Assembly: GCA_902728285.1 (NCBI GenBank)
Contig: CACVBU010000738.1
Span: 2,679,700 to 2,743,699 of the forward strand
Length of the DNA stretch: 64,000 nt
Direction of reading: 5' to 3'
Source: Clytia hemisphaerica
Lineage: Eukaryota > Cnidaria > Hydrozoa > Leptothecata > Clytiidae
In this document: positions 20,078 through 32,729 of the stretch, piece by piece
How positions within the stretch are numbered: position 1 is the stretch's first letter
Layout of the letters: each line of letters starts with the position of its first letter
Made by a program: the position numbers and the translations under genes
The notes under the pieces: model-generated
Databases searched by the model: none
Seen by the model: the letters and a program-made list of their open reading frames with translations, nothing else
Told to the model about the DNA's origin: nothing

Positions 20078-21262
20078 GTTTTTAACAAAATGAAAATAAT
20101 TTCTTTGTCCAAATCAATTATTAATCAACTTCCAAAGTAGTGCTGTAGTCTAAAATAAGACTTAAGACTAGTGACTGCCAAACATCACAGCATCAATATT
20201 AATAAAAGAAACTGTCAATATCGTCACAGAAAAAGCAAATCTTTTGTCAATAATTTTGAAATGCCTCATTGCCAATTCATATGTTCTTAAGTTTAAGTTT
20301 TACATCAACTCTAATCTAAGTATATTTAATTGCCAAATACCTCTTTGTATACATCTAAAACAGCTTTGACATTCAAGCAAGGATATTGACTTTTCGAAAC
20401 GAACAGAAATCATCCTATTGGTCGGAAACGAGGCAAGTTCCTAAATTAACCAATAGAATAGCTTCATTTTATTTCCAAACCCCCCTGACTGTATCTATTA
20501 CTTCTCTAAATCCAAACTTAGTTTCGCACATTGACCTTTACAGTAAATAACCCTGGACCAAGTTTCTCTATCTCGGTCAAGCAAAATCTTTGATCGGAGT
20601 TTTTTTGAAAAATTCTTAATAGCGGTGTAAATACATTGAGAGCACTAGATCTACTTTTCCTTGGATACTTTTGATGATGTAGCGCCGTTTGCAGTTAATT
20701 TTTATCAACCCACCGGGTACCTTTTTCAAAAAACTCAGATCAAAGATGGCAGATATAGCTTTGCCCAGCGTTTATAAAGGTCAGTGGTTTCGTGTCTTTC
20801 CCAAAATCGACCATCTTAACGGCTTCATTTTGTTTCAAAACTATCTGATACTATTTTTTTGAAATCTAAACTTTAGTTCCACATCATTAGAATCTACTTC
20901 TTTCTTCAACGCCACATACAGTAGAAAATGAATGAATAAGCGCTTACGATTTCTTTCATCATATTAAAATAACAAGACATAGGTCTGAGAAGAGAGTTAA
21001 AAAAGGAAAGAAGAAAATTTGTATCAATCGAATGACATCACTCGGTAAGTCAGACTATCAAAATTTTAAGCCCACTCCTTTCAAATTAGTAATGTTGTGA
21101 ACATATATCTCGAAGGGAGACTTTTCTATGGATAGTTTATTTCTGCCCTATAAATTAGAATCAAGTTAAGGTTCAACTTCTCACCAATTCAAGTAGAAAA
21201 AAGTTTCGAAACTTTCTACCGTTTGAAGCAGATCGTTCAGTTCCTGCTACACTCTCGCTCCA
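20078..21262. other. Intergenic, no gene seen; partial GAAACG element at 20388-20480
   Basis: AT-rich DNA. A decayed relative of the 12103-12213 palindrome is visible (ATCCTATTGGTC ... CCAATAGAATAGCTTCATTT), plus an isolated GGCTTCATTTTGTTTC at 20821. No exon recognised. Confidence 0.45.
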
Positions 21263-21396
21263 CAGGCCCGGCGGAAGCGGGGAGGCTGGGGAGACTTCAG
21301 CCTCCCCACTTTTGAGCAAAATATACTTTTTTCTCCAATTCATGGCTAATTCTTTCTCATTTACATCCCACTTTTATGGTTGTTCCACCAGGCCTG
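21263..21396. repeat. CAGGCCCGGCNGA-family TIR element, second copy
   Basis: The left end is CAGGCCCGGCGGAAGCGGGG, the right end TGTTCCACCAGGCCTG, with inner GACTTCAGCCTCCCCACTTT. Same family as 19941-20077. Confidence 0.75.
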
Positions 21397-21628
21397 CTCC
21401 ATACATGGCAATCAGCATTTTCCATTAAAGCCAAGGTAAGGGCGGTATATGTTATCAATACATTCGTAAGTGTTGTTTGAATATTTAAAGTAACGTTTCA
21501 ATGGTTAAATTTTTTAATTTTACACTTCAAACATCCACCAATAAAATATTGTTACATTTACGTAATTCTTTTACAATATATCGGTGATGTCCAAGTAGCC
21601 CTTAAATAAGGAGAAGGCTTATTTTTAC

Positions 21629-21730
21629 ACAGCTGACGCTCTCTAATTCGATTTTCAAGGGGAATCTTATTTTCATCGAATAAGGGAGCGTTTCAAATAG
21701 TAGAACGTCAAATTAGAGAGCGTCAATTGT
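21629..21730. repeat. pogo/Tigger-like MITE
   Basis: ACAGCTGACGCTCTCTAATT at the left pairs with AATTAGAGAGCGTCAATTGT at the right. Inner GATTTTCAAGGGG and CGAATAAGGGAGCG recall the copy at 48070-48256. Confidence 0.7.
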
Positions 21731-23045
21731 ATTGTTTTCACGAAAAAAAAGGTACCATCAAAATATTTGACGGAAGAGACGCACATCATTTCTTTCATCA
21801 AATTTTTTTTTAAATTGACAATCCGTCGGTCATCAAATTGACATACTGAAGGAAAACAACAATGAACAAACGCCTACTCGCGGGAAAATTCCGTTTGGAT
21901 TTCAATATTTGCATTTGTATACAGAATAAATATAAGTAAATCTAGACGGTTTTATATTGTAAAGCATACAGTGTTATTTGAACCTTAAAAGTGCGATTGA
22001 GATTTACTGCGAATAACCACTCGAATAACTGAAAAAGCAACGTCAAAACAACGTTATACGCCAGCTGAATGGAATGTTGTATTCCCGGCAAATATTTTGA
22101 CATAAAAGTCCCGTCTACTGGCTTTGACATCTCTCACACAATCATAAAAGTCAATTTTTCCTGTTTTCTTCCGATGACGTCATTCCTTTGATAATTTCCC
22201 CTAGCCTCTCCCTAGAATGTTGTTACGTCAAATCTAAGTTGACTACGTATCGTCCGATAAAGCTGATTAAAAGATGTCAAAATTTAGCGACCGATTTAAA
22301 AAGTATTCGTAGCCGAAAATAGTTCAAATAAAGCCTCTGCGTATCTGGCTTTTTCAAAATAAGTTCTATTTCACCATAGGAAACCAGATTTAAAATATCT
22401 CGATTAAGAATGCGGAAAAAATCATTTATGACATTATATATCCGCTATGTGACTTCCAAAGGTTTCGTACTAACAATTCTCTTTCTTTCAACCTTGAGGG
22501 CGCTTTACATACCCTTACTTTACAAACCCATTTTTCAACATCAACATAATCTAAAATCTAAATCTCTGAGTTAAAAAAAGCTTCTTTAACTCTCAGCTAC
22601 GGATTTGGGGTTTGAACAATACAAATATGAGGGGGAGAAAGTACCTACTTCGCAACATCAAGAAAGAACGACAAATTTCCAAAAGAACGACAAATTTCAC
22701 CATCCACAAGCCCGACCGAAAGCGACTGTACAACCCCTACGTATTCATTACTCTTTGTTTATCACGGAATTAACTACATATGGTGTAAATTACGCATGCG
22801 TACACCTTCTCTATGTGATATACAACAAATTATTAACTGTAACTGATAAAATGAATACACAAGTAACGATTACGTGGGAAATTGTTAAACTTCACAAGTG
22901 TTTAGAGCAGTACAAAAAATCCACTATATGTACTCTAAAGACCGTTAGAACATTTATCAGATAACCAATTATCCATTAATCTTTCACAAGAATCTTCTCA
23001 AATTTGACCAAATTCCTTCCCCAACTGAAGTTCATCTCACTAATA
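21731..23045. other. Intergenic, no gene supported
   Basis: A 119-codon plus-strand frame at 22605-22964 has no domain, signal peptide or splice context, and I do not regard it as a gene. A fragment of the AACGTT MITE (AACAACGTTATACGCCAGCTG) is at 22048-22068. Confidence 0.4.
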
Positions 23046-23246
23046 GGCCTTTTCAGAAATTACGTCAAGCACATCACTTGCCTCGTTTTCAAATAATTAC
23101 CATGGTGATTATGTCCGTTGAGACATGAAATGATTTTTTTATGAATGGAAAAGTAGTTGTAATAAAATCCACTGGGAGTTAATCACCATGGCAATAATTC
23201 CAAAACGAGGCAAACGATGTTCGTAACGTAATTTATGAAAAGGTTA
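23046..23246. repeat. Palindromic MITE, CTTTTCAGAAATTACGT ends
   Basis: Outer arms TTTTCAGAAATTACGT and ACGTAATTTATGAAAAG pair. So do the inner GCCTCGTTTTCAAATAATTA / TAATTCCAAAACGAGGC and ACCATGGTGATT / AATCACCATGG. Confidence 0.8.
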
Positions 23247-23520
23247 AGTTCAGTTTAAAGTTCATTTCACTTATAGAAAAAATTGTAAACTTTCAAAAGT
23301 TCCAGGTAGTATAAACATTACAAACTTCAAAATATCACCTCAGACTTGTTTTCAGCTTCTTGAAGTATGATAAATTGTTATAAGCTGGTGGAATCACAGA
23401 GCTTAAAAACGCGAGAAAAACTGAAACTCACGTGACTTGAGGTTCTCTCGCAGGACAGACCGCAGGAAGGTAAAAAAACAAAAAAACGCCATAAAAGTGT
23501 GTTCCAGGATTCCTTAAAAT

Positions 23521-23776
23521 ACACGTTTTTTTTTATAAGAACGTCAAAAATTTTCGAAGCCTTCGGATGTTCTTAGTTTTTTGGATTTGAAGTCTAAAAA
23601 TGTTCTTAAAATGTTCTTATTTTCAGCATTTTTTGAGCATTTTGATGAAATTTCTTAAGAAATTGCATGTTTTTAAGTCTCCTGTTTTTAAGTATGTTCT
23701 TAGAATGTTCTTAAATTTTTGGGCCTCGAAGCCTTATGTTCTTATATAGTTTGTTCTTATAAAAAAAAAACGTGTA
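23521..23776. repeat. ACACGTTTTTT...ATAAGAAC hairpin element
   Basis: This is an inverted-orientation near-copy of 18187-18443: ACACGTTTTTTTTTATAAGA at the left, ATGTTCTTA motifs with GAAGCCTT partners inside, and CTTATAAAAAAAAAACGTGT at the right. Confidence 0.85.
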
Positions 23777-26016
23777 CCTAAGACCAATGACCTCCCATGA
23801 CCAGTGAAAGCGTTCGACTTTTGGAGAGTCAATGTCTTTTTTAAGGGACTTAAACAAAATAAAACCAAATTTTTTGGAGTAAAAAAATATATATAAACAA
23901 CCCTATCAAAATACTTTTAAAAAGTTTACGCGTCACGTCATACTAGTAGTACCGTTAAGTTGTTAAAACCTTTTAAGTAGATTAGAGTAGATTAAAAAAG
24001 CTATCTTTACGAAATCTGTTGATTTTGTCAAACCTAAGGAGCGCTAATCCAAATAAAAGTGTAAAAATAACTTCGGAAGGAATTTTCGTTAATTTTGGGA
24101 AACTGGCATGGGTCGACGGTAATCGGCCATTTACACATTTTTCACACACGCAACACAAACATTTTAGAGCATTTTAAATGTTCCTCCCACAAATTCTTTA
24201 ATATTAGACTCGCAAATATCTATATAACGATTATAATCCAAAACATGAGATAAAAACCGTTAACAAAATATACTAATACGCTAATCTCTTAACACCAAAC
24301 TACTGGTTGGTAACCTTATTTCAGGTTTGTCTTCGAAAGAATAAGTTTCAATGGTTAGAATAGTAATAGTAAAAGTAAAAGTACAAGAACATAAGGCAAA
24401 AAATCACTAGGCTTTGCAGAAATTTTTACTAAAATGCTTTCAAAATGCTGAAAATAAGAACATGTTAAGAACATTTTTAGACTTAAAACTCAAAAAGTTA
24501 AGAACACTCGAAGGCTCCAAACAATTTTGATGCTCTTGTGTGTATCTCAAAAGAAAAGAAATTAAGAACAGTCAAGCCTCGATAAAAATTTACCGGTTTA
24601 TCAAATAGAGTAGTGTACCTCCTTTCATTACAAAATATACACTTTCTCTAGTGGACCAGTCAGTCAGCTACACAATTTTTCCTCTCAATTTACACAACTG
24701 ACCGAATAGTGATGTTCCAAATGAAAATATAACTTACTCCAAAAGTTGGAAAAAATGACGCAATCAAATTAACAAATTTCGTGAAAAAAAAAATCACATC
24801 AACGATAGAGTGTCTAAATAACACAAATTTGGAAGAATTTTGCTTAGAAAAAGCACTCCATTCTAGAGGTCTGGCTTTAAAAATCGTACGATTGATGATG
24901 TCATGCTAGTTAGTTTTGTCGCTTCATTTTTATTCTCCCATTGAATAGAACTTTTCATTAAATTTTGATTGATTGCAACTATTAGAGTAATCTAAAGTAA
25001 TGAGTCATAAACCACGAGAAAAAACCTCCCGTCCTTTAACTGATTTCCTTTCTAATTATGTGGACGATGTATCATATTTTGAACCGTTATTAACTAACAT
25101 TGAGTTTAAGGCCCAAAAGAGGGAAGAGTCATTGAGTTTCAAACCCAAAGGGCTATAGGAGAGACTCCTGGATGGGAAATGAAACCACTTATCTCCCATC
25201 CAGAACGCCCGCGCGTAGCTTTTACACAAATGCCGGATTGAAACTAAAATCTATGGCCAGATTTCAAAAAATGTAGTCCTCCAAAACAAAGGAACCGCTA
25301 GATACAATCCGTTGTATTGATTACAGCGCGTTCTACGCGCGTTTTTTTGTGGGAAATAAGCAGCTTCAATTTCTCTTGCCTAAGAAGGGTTAAAGTTTCA
25401 CCTCTAGACCTTCGGGCTTAAAACGCAATGGCAATTAGCCTGGAAATCAAAATAAATTATCTTTTTATTTTATTATTTCTTCTATTTACAACTTGGTCTA
25501 CCTACACGCTTGAAAGCCCACCTTTGGCATTTTTTAAACTCGCACAATATTTGAATTGACAAAGTACGTAAGCGCTGTCTTCTAATATTGTAATGCAAAT
25601 AGGAAGACCAGGCGATAAACCAGAAACATGAAAAGTAAGAAAGAAATTTACAACCTGGACATCCAGACAAGACTTGAATGTTTAACCTTTCTCAAACAAG
25701 AAAAGGGAGGCTTTACGATTTGCGTCGCTTTTGAGATGACGGATTGAGTGTAGCGCTTTCTTCGTTTTCACAAGGTACATTTTTCGAAACCAGGCGATAG
25801 AGTTTATTTTCAATCCGGCGTCAATGAAAACTTCGCAGGTCATGCGCGTTAGGGTTAGGGTTAGATGGGAAATAAGTTCATTTCCTATTCAATACATGCA
25901 TAGGTTGCTTACGTCAGAGATAGGGGAAAACAGAGGGCTATGGTTTAATAAGGATTAATTCAATATATTTATTGGGACTCGACTGTTCTTAATTGTCAAA
26001 TTCTAAAAAGCATTAA
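23777..26016. other. Intergenic, no gene seen; eroded hairpin element at 24371-24540
   Basis: 24371-24540 keeps AAGAACATAAGGC, TAAGAACATTTTTAGAC and TAAGAACACTCGAAGGCT motifs of the ATAAGAAC family, but its ends are lost. Two tandem TTAGGG units near 25850-25868 are too short to be telomeric. No exon recognised. Confidence 0.45.
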
Positions 26017-26751
26017 TAACCCTATTAGCCCCAGGGGGGGGGTAGAATCTACCACGCTGGAGTTCTTTTGTTTATATCTCGGAGAAAAATTTTTCAAACG
26101 ACTTGAAACTTTCTGATTTTTAATAAAATCTTATTAAGAGTACTTGTACAAAATTTTAGGGTCATAGGTTGTCCAGATCAGGTTTTATGACTTTATTGTG
26201 AAACATGACATAAAACCCAGCTAAAATCCTTAAAACTCAAAATTTTAAAGTGCTGATAACTTACTATTTATTCAATCATTTTCAAATTTTGACACGTGAT
26301 AGGCATTGATAATACAAATTTAGAAAATCTAAAGAAAATTTTTGAAAATGATATTTTGAAAATTTTACTCATCTTCAGCATAGATTAAAAAAAAAAAATC
26401 TTCATGATAATTGCAAAACCGGCAATTATGTTAAAGAACAGTCTTTTACCTTTCAGAATCTTCAAACAGAATCGAAATATCTTTATTGGTTCGACTGTAA
26501 TAGACATTTTTGTAAACCATATATTTGGGCTTTTTTCCGACAGGTGGAAATTTTGTGATGACGTCATCAGTTTTTGAATGACGTCATCAATTTTTTTTTT
26601 TCCTGGAAAATTGTATCATGATGGAGAACATATGTACCAAATTTCATGGCCATTAGCTCTTCTAGATCGAAAATAATCGAGGGTGGTAGATTCTACCCCC
26701 CCCCCCCCCCTGGGGATACAAAAGTCAAAAAAGCTTGGGGCTAATAGGTTA
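26017..26751. repeat. TIR element with G/C-run ends and paired CRE-like motifs
   Basis: The ends are inverted: AACCCTATTAGCCCCAGGGG left, CTTGGGGCTAATAGGTT right, each beside a long G or C run and a TAGAATCTACCACGCT / GGGTGGTAGATTCTAC pair. Near the right end two TGACGTCATCA motifs lie about 20 bp apart (26559-26590). A diverged copy is at 53405-54110. No protein seen. Confidence 0.7.
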
Positions 26752-27710
26752 AACATCTAAAGATTACCTCTGAACATAAAATGGTCGACATTCTTAGTGT
26801 CGAAAAAGCACAAAATAGTAAAAAAATATTTTAATTTTGAACCAGTATAATCGAGGGACATGGATTGACCTTTTTTATTTTCCCGAGAAAAATTCCATTA
26901 CTGTATTGCTACAACTGACTCTGTAACGAAAGATTAGGTGTAGAGTTGAACAGAAATGGGGTTCTCAATTGGGTGAAATCAATTCGAGGAACTAGAGTCC
27001 ATACCTCCTTAGAGGCGTAATTTAAAAAAGTCCCATCACATCACCACGCAAACCGCTTGGGGGCCTCCTAAAGCCCTTCCTTACCCAAGGTTATAGCTTC
27101 GCAATGAATGTTGCCTCTCTTGTGAACACATAAGCACACTGTCCTCCCTCTTTACGTACTAAGCTCTTGAAACTTAATCATCTTAAATTTGATTCCTTTT
27201 TTTTTGGAATCCCTATTGTTTCATAAAAACGTGCAAACTTGACCTAGAACTTATTTGAACGAAATTTTTAACACACTGTTGTTAAATATTTCATTAGATT
27301 TCCATATGTACTATCTATTTCAACTCGCGTGAGGTCGGCAAATCATGAAAAATCACAGCAAAAATTAAAAACTATTCTTACACTCACACTACACTGAATT
27401 ATCTTGAATTTGAAAGAATAGCAAAAGGGCTCAAAAACAAGAACAATTTAAGAGCAACGCTACATTGAACCTTGAATTACTGAATTTTGAGAATCAAGTG
27501 TCAAATTATCATAAAATCTTTTCATAATATCTTATCTCAATTTTGTCAACAAATAAGACACATAATAAAGACAATCTTTGCCTCAAAGTGCCAAATAATA
27601 AGAACTGCCGAGCCTCGACAAAAGACTGGATATTACTACAATAAAAGTGAACTCGTGTAACGGTACGGAAATCCACAATCCAATTCTCACATATGTCTTT
27701 CCATTTAAAT
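26752..27710. other. Intergenic, no gene seen
   Basis: AT-rich. A phrase CACGCAAACCGCTTGGGGGCC near 27050 recurs at 40640-40665 inside the Merlin element region, suggesting dispersed repeat debris. Confidence 0.4.
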
Positions 27711-27849
27711 ACATTCGACTCTCTCTAATTCGATATTCATCGGACCAAAAATTTTCTTCGAAACCACTTCCCAGCTGAGGGGACCAATATATAGTTCGAA
27801 TTAAAGAGAGATCCGGATAATAGAAGTTCGAATTAGAGAGAGTTGACTG
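27711..27849. repeat. pogo/Tigger-like MITE
   Basis: Left CGACTCTCTCTAATTCGATA pairs with right TTCGAATTAGAGAGAGTTGA. An inner ATATAGTTCGAATTAAAGAG forms a partial third arm. Confidence 0.7.
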
Positions 27850-28191
27850 ACATTTATAGTCTTAAAGAACTACGAGTCAAAACTGCCTGTTAAAGGTAAT
27901 TTTGCTATAATAAAAATGAAACAATCTTTTCATAGAGATTGACCTGCGAAATATATTGCTATAAAATAAAAAATAAAAAATAAATAAATAAATAAAATCT
28001 ATCCTGCATTTTAAGCTTTAGATAAAAAAATCTTATCCCGTTTAGTCACAAGACTTATGATGTCATAGTTTAGAACTCATATCCGTTGATAATAACCTGT
28101 TAAAACTAACTCCTCGTTTTAAAGGGACCGTTCTTTTTCGCAACTCGTTTCCTAAAGGGACAATCAGTAATCCTCATTGCAGACACTATCG

Positions 28192-28540
28192 CAATACATT
28201 TTTTTTTATAATAACATAATTTTTGAAACACACTTCGCTTTCTCTATTGCACTATTCTTATCAGTGGTGCACTTAGTCTTTAGTTGACTACAGAACACAA
28301 CATTTTTAACATTTATAACATTATTGTACGTATATTTAAAATCAAAGAAAATGCTTCTTTGAAACCTATTCTGATGTACTAAAACTTTTCGAATTTCAAG
28401 CCCTTAAAATGTTCTCATGTTCTTAATTTCACCTTTTTGTAAGTATCTTTGTGTAATTTCCTAATGAAGCGGGTGCTTTAGAATCCATATAGTATAAAGG
28501 TGTTCTCATGAAGTTTGTTCTTATAAAAAAGGTGTATTGT
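28192..28540. repeat. Degenerate ATAAGAAC-family element
   Basis: The left end is CAATACATTTTTTTTTATAA and the right end GTTCTTATAAAAAAGGTGTA. Inside, AATGTTCTCATGTTCTTAAT and similar remain. It is an older copy than 18187-18443. Confidence 0.5.
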
Positions 28541-28783
28541 AAATTTAACATTACTGAGCTTTGCCAAATAATGACAGATTAAGCAATAATCTAGCCTTCA
28601 TCGCAATGGGCGACCGGGCTCAATTTCAAAGTCTTTCTTTTCAGATTCGATGAAAATTATAAATTGATTCTCAAAATCGTCGTTTTACATGCCAACTTTT
28701 GGAGAAATAATATGATAATATCGTGGAAGAAATCTCCCAAAACACAATACGCCATAAAACAATGTTAACTAATATCAAAAGTT

Positions 28784-29332
28784 ATACGGTGTGTCCCAAA
28801 AGCTTGTATGTACACAGACACAGTACCTACGGCTGCTTTCAAAATTCATTAACGTAGAATGTCTACTGTCATTGTTTTTTCTCATTTGAGATTTTTCAAA
28901 CCGACTGCTCCGATGGAGTTGTTGATGAGAGAGGGGAGACGACGAGAGAAGTGTTGCTATTTATAAATAATAATTCATCGAAGAGGTCTCCGTACGGGAA
29001 TGTTTTTATCAAACAGACAATGCGCACAGGGTGTACTACGAAGCGATAAACGTGAGATACGCCCTGCTACAGAGTACCCCAAAGGGGACAAATTTTTATA
29101 AAAAGTAAAATCCTCATAACTCATCACTGTATCTAAACTGGGCTTAAAACAATTGAAATAAGATTACAATTCTCTGTTAAATCAATAGATACTAAATTCC
29201 CAAGATGATTGAAAAGGTTTTGGAGTTTGAAATATTAAGTATACAAGTCATAAAATTTGGCATAAATAATGAGAATTTTACTTTATATAAAAATGTATCC
29301 ACTTTTTTCGGTACACACTGTATTTCAACTTC
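28784..29332. repeat. Composite mariner-type remnant
   Basis: It begins TACGGTGTGTCCCAAAAGC and ends GGTACACACTGTAT. Inner AAAATCCTCATAACTCAT and CATAAATAATGAGAATTTTA recall the MITE at 19129-19265. The phrase CTACGGCTGCTTTCAAAATT recurs as a close variant at 63195. No intact transposase frame. Confidence 0.6.
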
Positions 29333-29411
29333 CACTTTCCCACCAGTCACAAGAAAGACCCACGGAATGCCAAAATTTGATATCACAACCCCCTTTAAAT
29401 CAGAAACCATC

Positions 29412-29579
29412 TACTGTCAACTCTCTAATTCAAACCTCCGTAAAATTCAAATCTTTCTGTGATTCAAACTGAAACATTGGTTCTCTCAACTGGAAAGTGG
29501 TGCAAAATTTCTCCTACAATTCGAATCCTTTTCTAATTCGAAGAAATATCTCTTGAATATCGAACTAGAAAGAGCCTAC
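29412..29579. repeat. pogo/Tigger-like MITE, diverged
   Basis: Left TACTGTCAACTCTCTAATTC and right CGAACTAGAAAGAGCC are imperfect inverted ends. Inner TTCGAATCC and AATTCGAAG are typical of the family. Confidence 0.6.
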
Positions 29580-30125
29580 TATGCTATAGTAGTTCCATGT
29601 TGATTTATACATTAGACTTTAAAACATTTCCGTAATTTTTCTACTTCTTACTACGTACGATTTGATGAGAAAAATGTCATTGACAAAAAACAACTATCTA
29701 AAACGTATGTTTAACTTGAAACGTGAAAGAATAATATTGAAATTTTATTCAAAGCAAAATGGAGGCGTTAAGAAAAATATTAACTCTAAAAATATTACAT
29801 AAAAATCTACTACAACCACTGTAGATCATTCATAAAATTCTCAATGTCATTCTCTACCCTTTACTAAGTCTACAATCATGGTCGAAATATATTGAGATTT
29901 TAGTGTTTCAGAATTTAATGTTCGGGCGAGAATTGCTATCTTAGCACTTCCACTTTCTTTCATTGAGTATTTCGATTTTGGAGGGGTTCGGTGGATTAGG
30001 CAAATTTGTGGCCGATTCGCTAATTTTTTAGCTCGTGAAATAGCATCTCCCGAAATAAAAAATTAACCCGGTTAAAGTAGGGCGTCAAAAGCCGCCAATC
30101 CTGTTTTACAAGATTTGCCCGCCCT
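29580..30125. other. Intergenic, no gene seen
   Basis: AT-rich DNA with no recognised coding or repeat structure. Confidence 0.4.
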
Positions 30126-30599
30126 GTCAGGGCCGGCGAAACCGGGGGGGCTAGGGGGGCTGTAGCCCCCCACTTTTTTGCAAAAAAAAAAAAGAGTGAG
30201 AGAGAGAAAGAGAGGGTGAGAAAAAAGACTTGGCTACGTTCAACAATGAAGCCAAAACGGTTAAACAATCTTTCTTTGCTCCATATCCATATAAAAATCT
30301 AACGGATAAACTTGATTTAGATGAGGTTGGTAGAGATTTGTGTGGACTCGAGAGCGTCATTTTAATTGCTTAGGAAAATTTTAATTTTTATTACTGTATA
30401 CTTACTGTTAAAACTCTCAATCTACTTTTACTTATGAATTTTGAACATGTAAACGTCCGCTTTATTTACTTAAAGGGGCTTAAAGGGTTTCATTTTGTTA
30501 TTATATAGTAGTATATTCTTTGGTGATTATCAGTATAGTCGAACGTGCGCAACGCACTGGGCTCAACTTCAGTGCCTTCAAACTATTGATAGGCCCAAT

Positions 30600-31480
30600 T
30601 GTAGAACCCCAGATATTCACCCAAGGAACAAGTGTGCAAAATTTCAGCCAAATCGAACAATTTTTGAAGTCTCCAGGCTGCCCTAAAGTTTTAGCCTCGT
30701 TTTGGCGAAATCTCGTCCCCGGGCCCCAAAAATCAAAACTTTTGAAAAATAAAAGAAACACGTCCTCAGATAATCACCCAAGGAACAAATGTGCCAAATT
30801 TCAGCCAAATCCGACCATTTTTGAAGTCTCCAGGCTGCCCCAAAGTTTTAGCCTCGTTTTGGAGAAAAACTCGTCCTTAGGCCCCAAAAATCAAAATTTT
30901 CAAAAAATGAAAAAAACATTCCCAGATATTCACCCAAGGAACAAGTGTGCCAAATTTCAGCCAAATCCGACCATTTTTGAAGTCTCCAGGCTGCCCCAAA
31001 GTTTTAGCCTCGTTTTGGAGAAAAACTCGTCCCCAGGTCCCAAAAATCAAAATTTTCAAATAAATGAAAAAAATATCCCCAGATATTCACCCAAGGAACA
31101 AGTGTGCCAAATTTCAGCCGAATCCGACCATTTTTGAAGTCTCCAGGCTGTCCCAAAGTTTTAGCCTCGTTTTGACGAAAAACTCGCCCTTAGGCCCCAA
31201 AAATCAAACTTTTCAAAAAATGAAAAAAATACCCCCAGATATTCACCCAAGGAACAAGTGTGCCAAATTTCAGCCAAATCCGACCATTTTTGAAGTCTCA
31301 AGGCTGCCCCAAAGTTTTAGCCTCGTTTTGACGAAAAACTCGCCCCTAGGCCCCAAAAATCAAACTTTTCAAAAAATGAAAAAAACACCCCAGATATTCA
31401 CCCAAGGAACAAGTGTGCCAAATTTCAGCCAAATCCAAGCATTTTTGAAGTCTCCAGGCTGCCCTAAAGTTTTTGTGACA
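30600..31480. repeat. Tandem array, about 156-bp unit, roughly 5.5 copies
   Basis: The unit starts near AGATATTCACCCAAGGAACA. It includes TTTCAGCCAAATCCGACC, TGAAGTCTCCAGGCTGCCC, AAGTTTTAGCCTCGTTTTG and CCCCAAAAATCAAA. Repeat starts lie near 30611, 30768, 30925, 31080, 31236 and 31392. Because 156 is a multiple of three, a 52-codon repeated frame stays open across units on the plus strand. I see no evidence that it is translated. Confidence 0.85.
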
Positions 31481-31512
31481 GACAGACACACACACAGACA
31501 GACAGACATTGT
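31478..31512. repeat. (GACA)n / (CA)n microsatellite
   Basis: GACAGACAGACACACACACA followed by GACAGACAGACA directly closes the 156-bp array. Confidence 0.85.
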
Positions 31513-32089
31513 CAGATTGTAGCTCAACTGAAGTTGAGAATAAAAAAACGCCTAACTTTTTTGATTTTTTCATTCCAATAACTTCACAAAAATTAAATTT
31601 AGACCACTTCTAGGCCAAATTTCAAAAATTTTCCGGCCCGTCGGCCCCAACCATGGTGGGACCTCCTTAGTCACTATATCATTTAGCCCCCTCACTTTTA
31701 AAACCAATTCGCCGGCCCTGTGTAATGAACCAGTTTTGACCTTATCATCGGGCAGCCCTAAGTCGATCCACTACTTTGACGGTTTCAAAACCCCTCACAT
31801 ACCAACATCTGAAATCAAATAGGTGTTATTTTGAGCAAATCAACATTTCTGTCAAGCACATGTCAATCAAAATTTCAATCACTTTCAAACAGTACAACTT
31901 TTGACAATTGACATGCACATGTTTGAATTAACACGAAAGTTCAAGAATTTAAATGATATTTAGCTTTAGGATTAGATTCTTCAACTTTCAAAGGTAGCTA
32001 TGGACGTACTATCACTTTCCCGTGCCGCACAACTGGTGGGATACTAACAAATTCTCAACTCTGCAGGTGTTTTTGCAAAATCCTAGATA

Positions 32090-32328
32090 TACGTTTTTTT
32101 ATAAGAACGAGCTATATAAGAACATAAGGCTTCGATGGCCAAAATCTTAAGAACAAGTTAAGAACATTCTGAGGCTTTGCGGACTCTAAAACACCCAATT
32201 TCTTAGGAGAATGGATCAAAATACTCACAAAATGGTGAAATTAAGAACATTTTTAGGCTTAAAATCCAAAAAATTAAGAACATCCAAAAGCTTCAAAAAT
32301 TTTGGATGTTCTTATAAAAAAACGTGTA
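32090..32328. repeat. ACACGTTTTTT...ATAAGAAC hairpin element
   Basis: Left TACGTTTTTTTATAAGAAC, right GTTCTTATAAAAAAACGTGT, with internal TAAGAACAT / AAGGCTTCGA motif pairs. Confidence 0.8.
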
Positions 32329-32729
32329 GTAGGATAGCTCTCTACTGAACAAATTTGATCAAAAGATTGTCCTTGGTTAGGACAACACCCTGTTGAGAAA
32401 TTGAATTCCAATCAGAAAACTTGCTGATATTACCCTATTGGGAAAGGAACTAGAATTTTGAATATCGCCACTATATCATTGAGCTGTTGTAAGCCATGAA
32501 AATCAAAATTCTAAGAAGCTTCTCCAACGACCAATGGGTATTAAACTATATTTTATCCCTCTAATCTATATTAATTGGCAAAAAAAGTTCAACATGGTCA
32601 CAAAGAGAGTGGAAATATACTAGAGTCTTCTGACTGAACTAAACTGCGCCTTCTTTTTTATGACAGTCAAGTAGACTAGAGGATATCGCCATATCTTGAA
32701 TCTTTTTTACTTTCATTTGATATGTAATA

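Larger units (their letters stand above)
30126..31722. mobile_element. TIR element containing a 156-bp satellite array
   Basis: The left boundary TCAGGGCCGGCGAAACCGGG and the right boundary AATTCGCCGGCCCTGTG are inverted. Next to them GGGGGCTGTAGCCCCCCACT and TTTAGCCCCCTCACTTTT also pair. The interior holds the tandem array at 30600-31480. No transposase was found, so it is non-autonomous. Confidence 0.55.

Noticed and set aside
22605-22964. 119-codon plus-strand frame
   Set aside because: No recognisable domain, membrane or signal features, and no splice partner.
25850-25870. Telomere-like TTAGGG units
   Set aside because: Only two to three units, similar short runs also at 63408 and 63428; no array.
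30520-31522. Repetitive protein encoded by the 156-bp array
   Set aside because: The frame follows from unit length divisible by three, breaks between units and has no signal, domain or splice context.
30126-31722. CRISPR-like array at 30.6-31.5 kb or in the 34-bp arrays
   Set aside because: Units are contiguous with no unique spacers, and the genome is eukaryotic.
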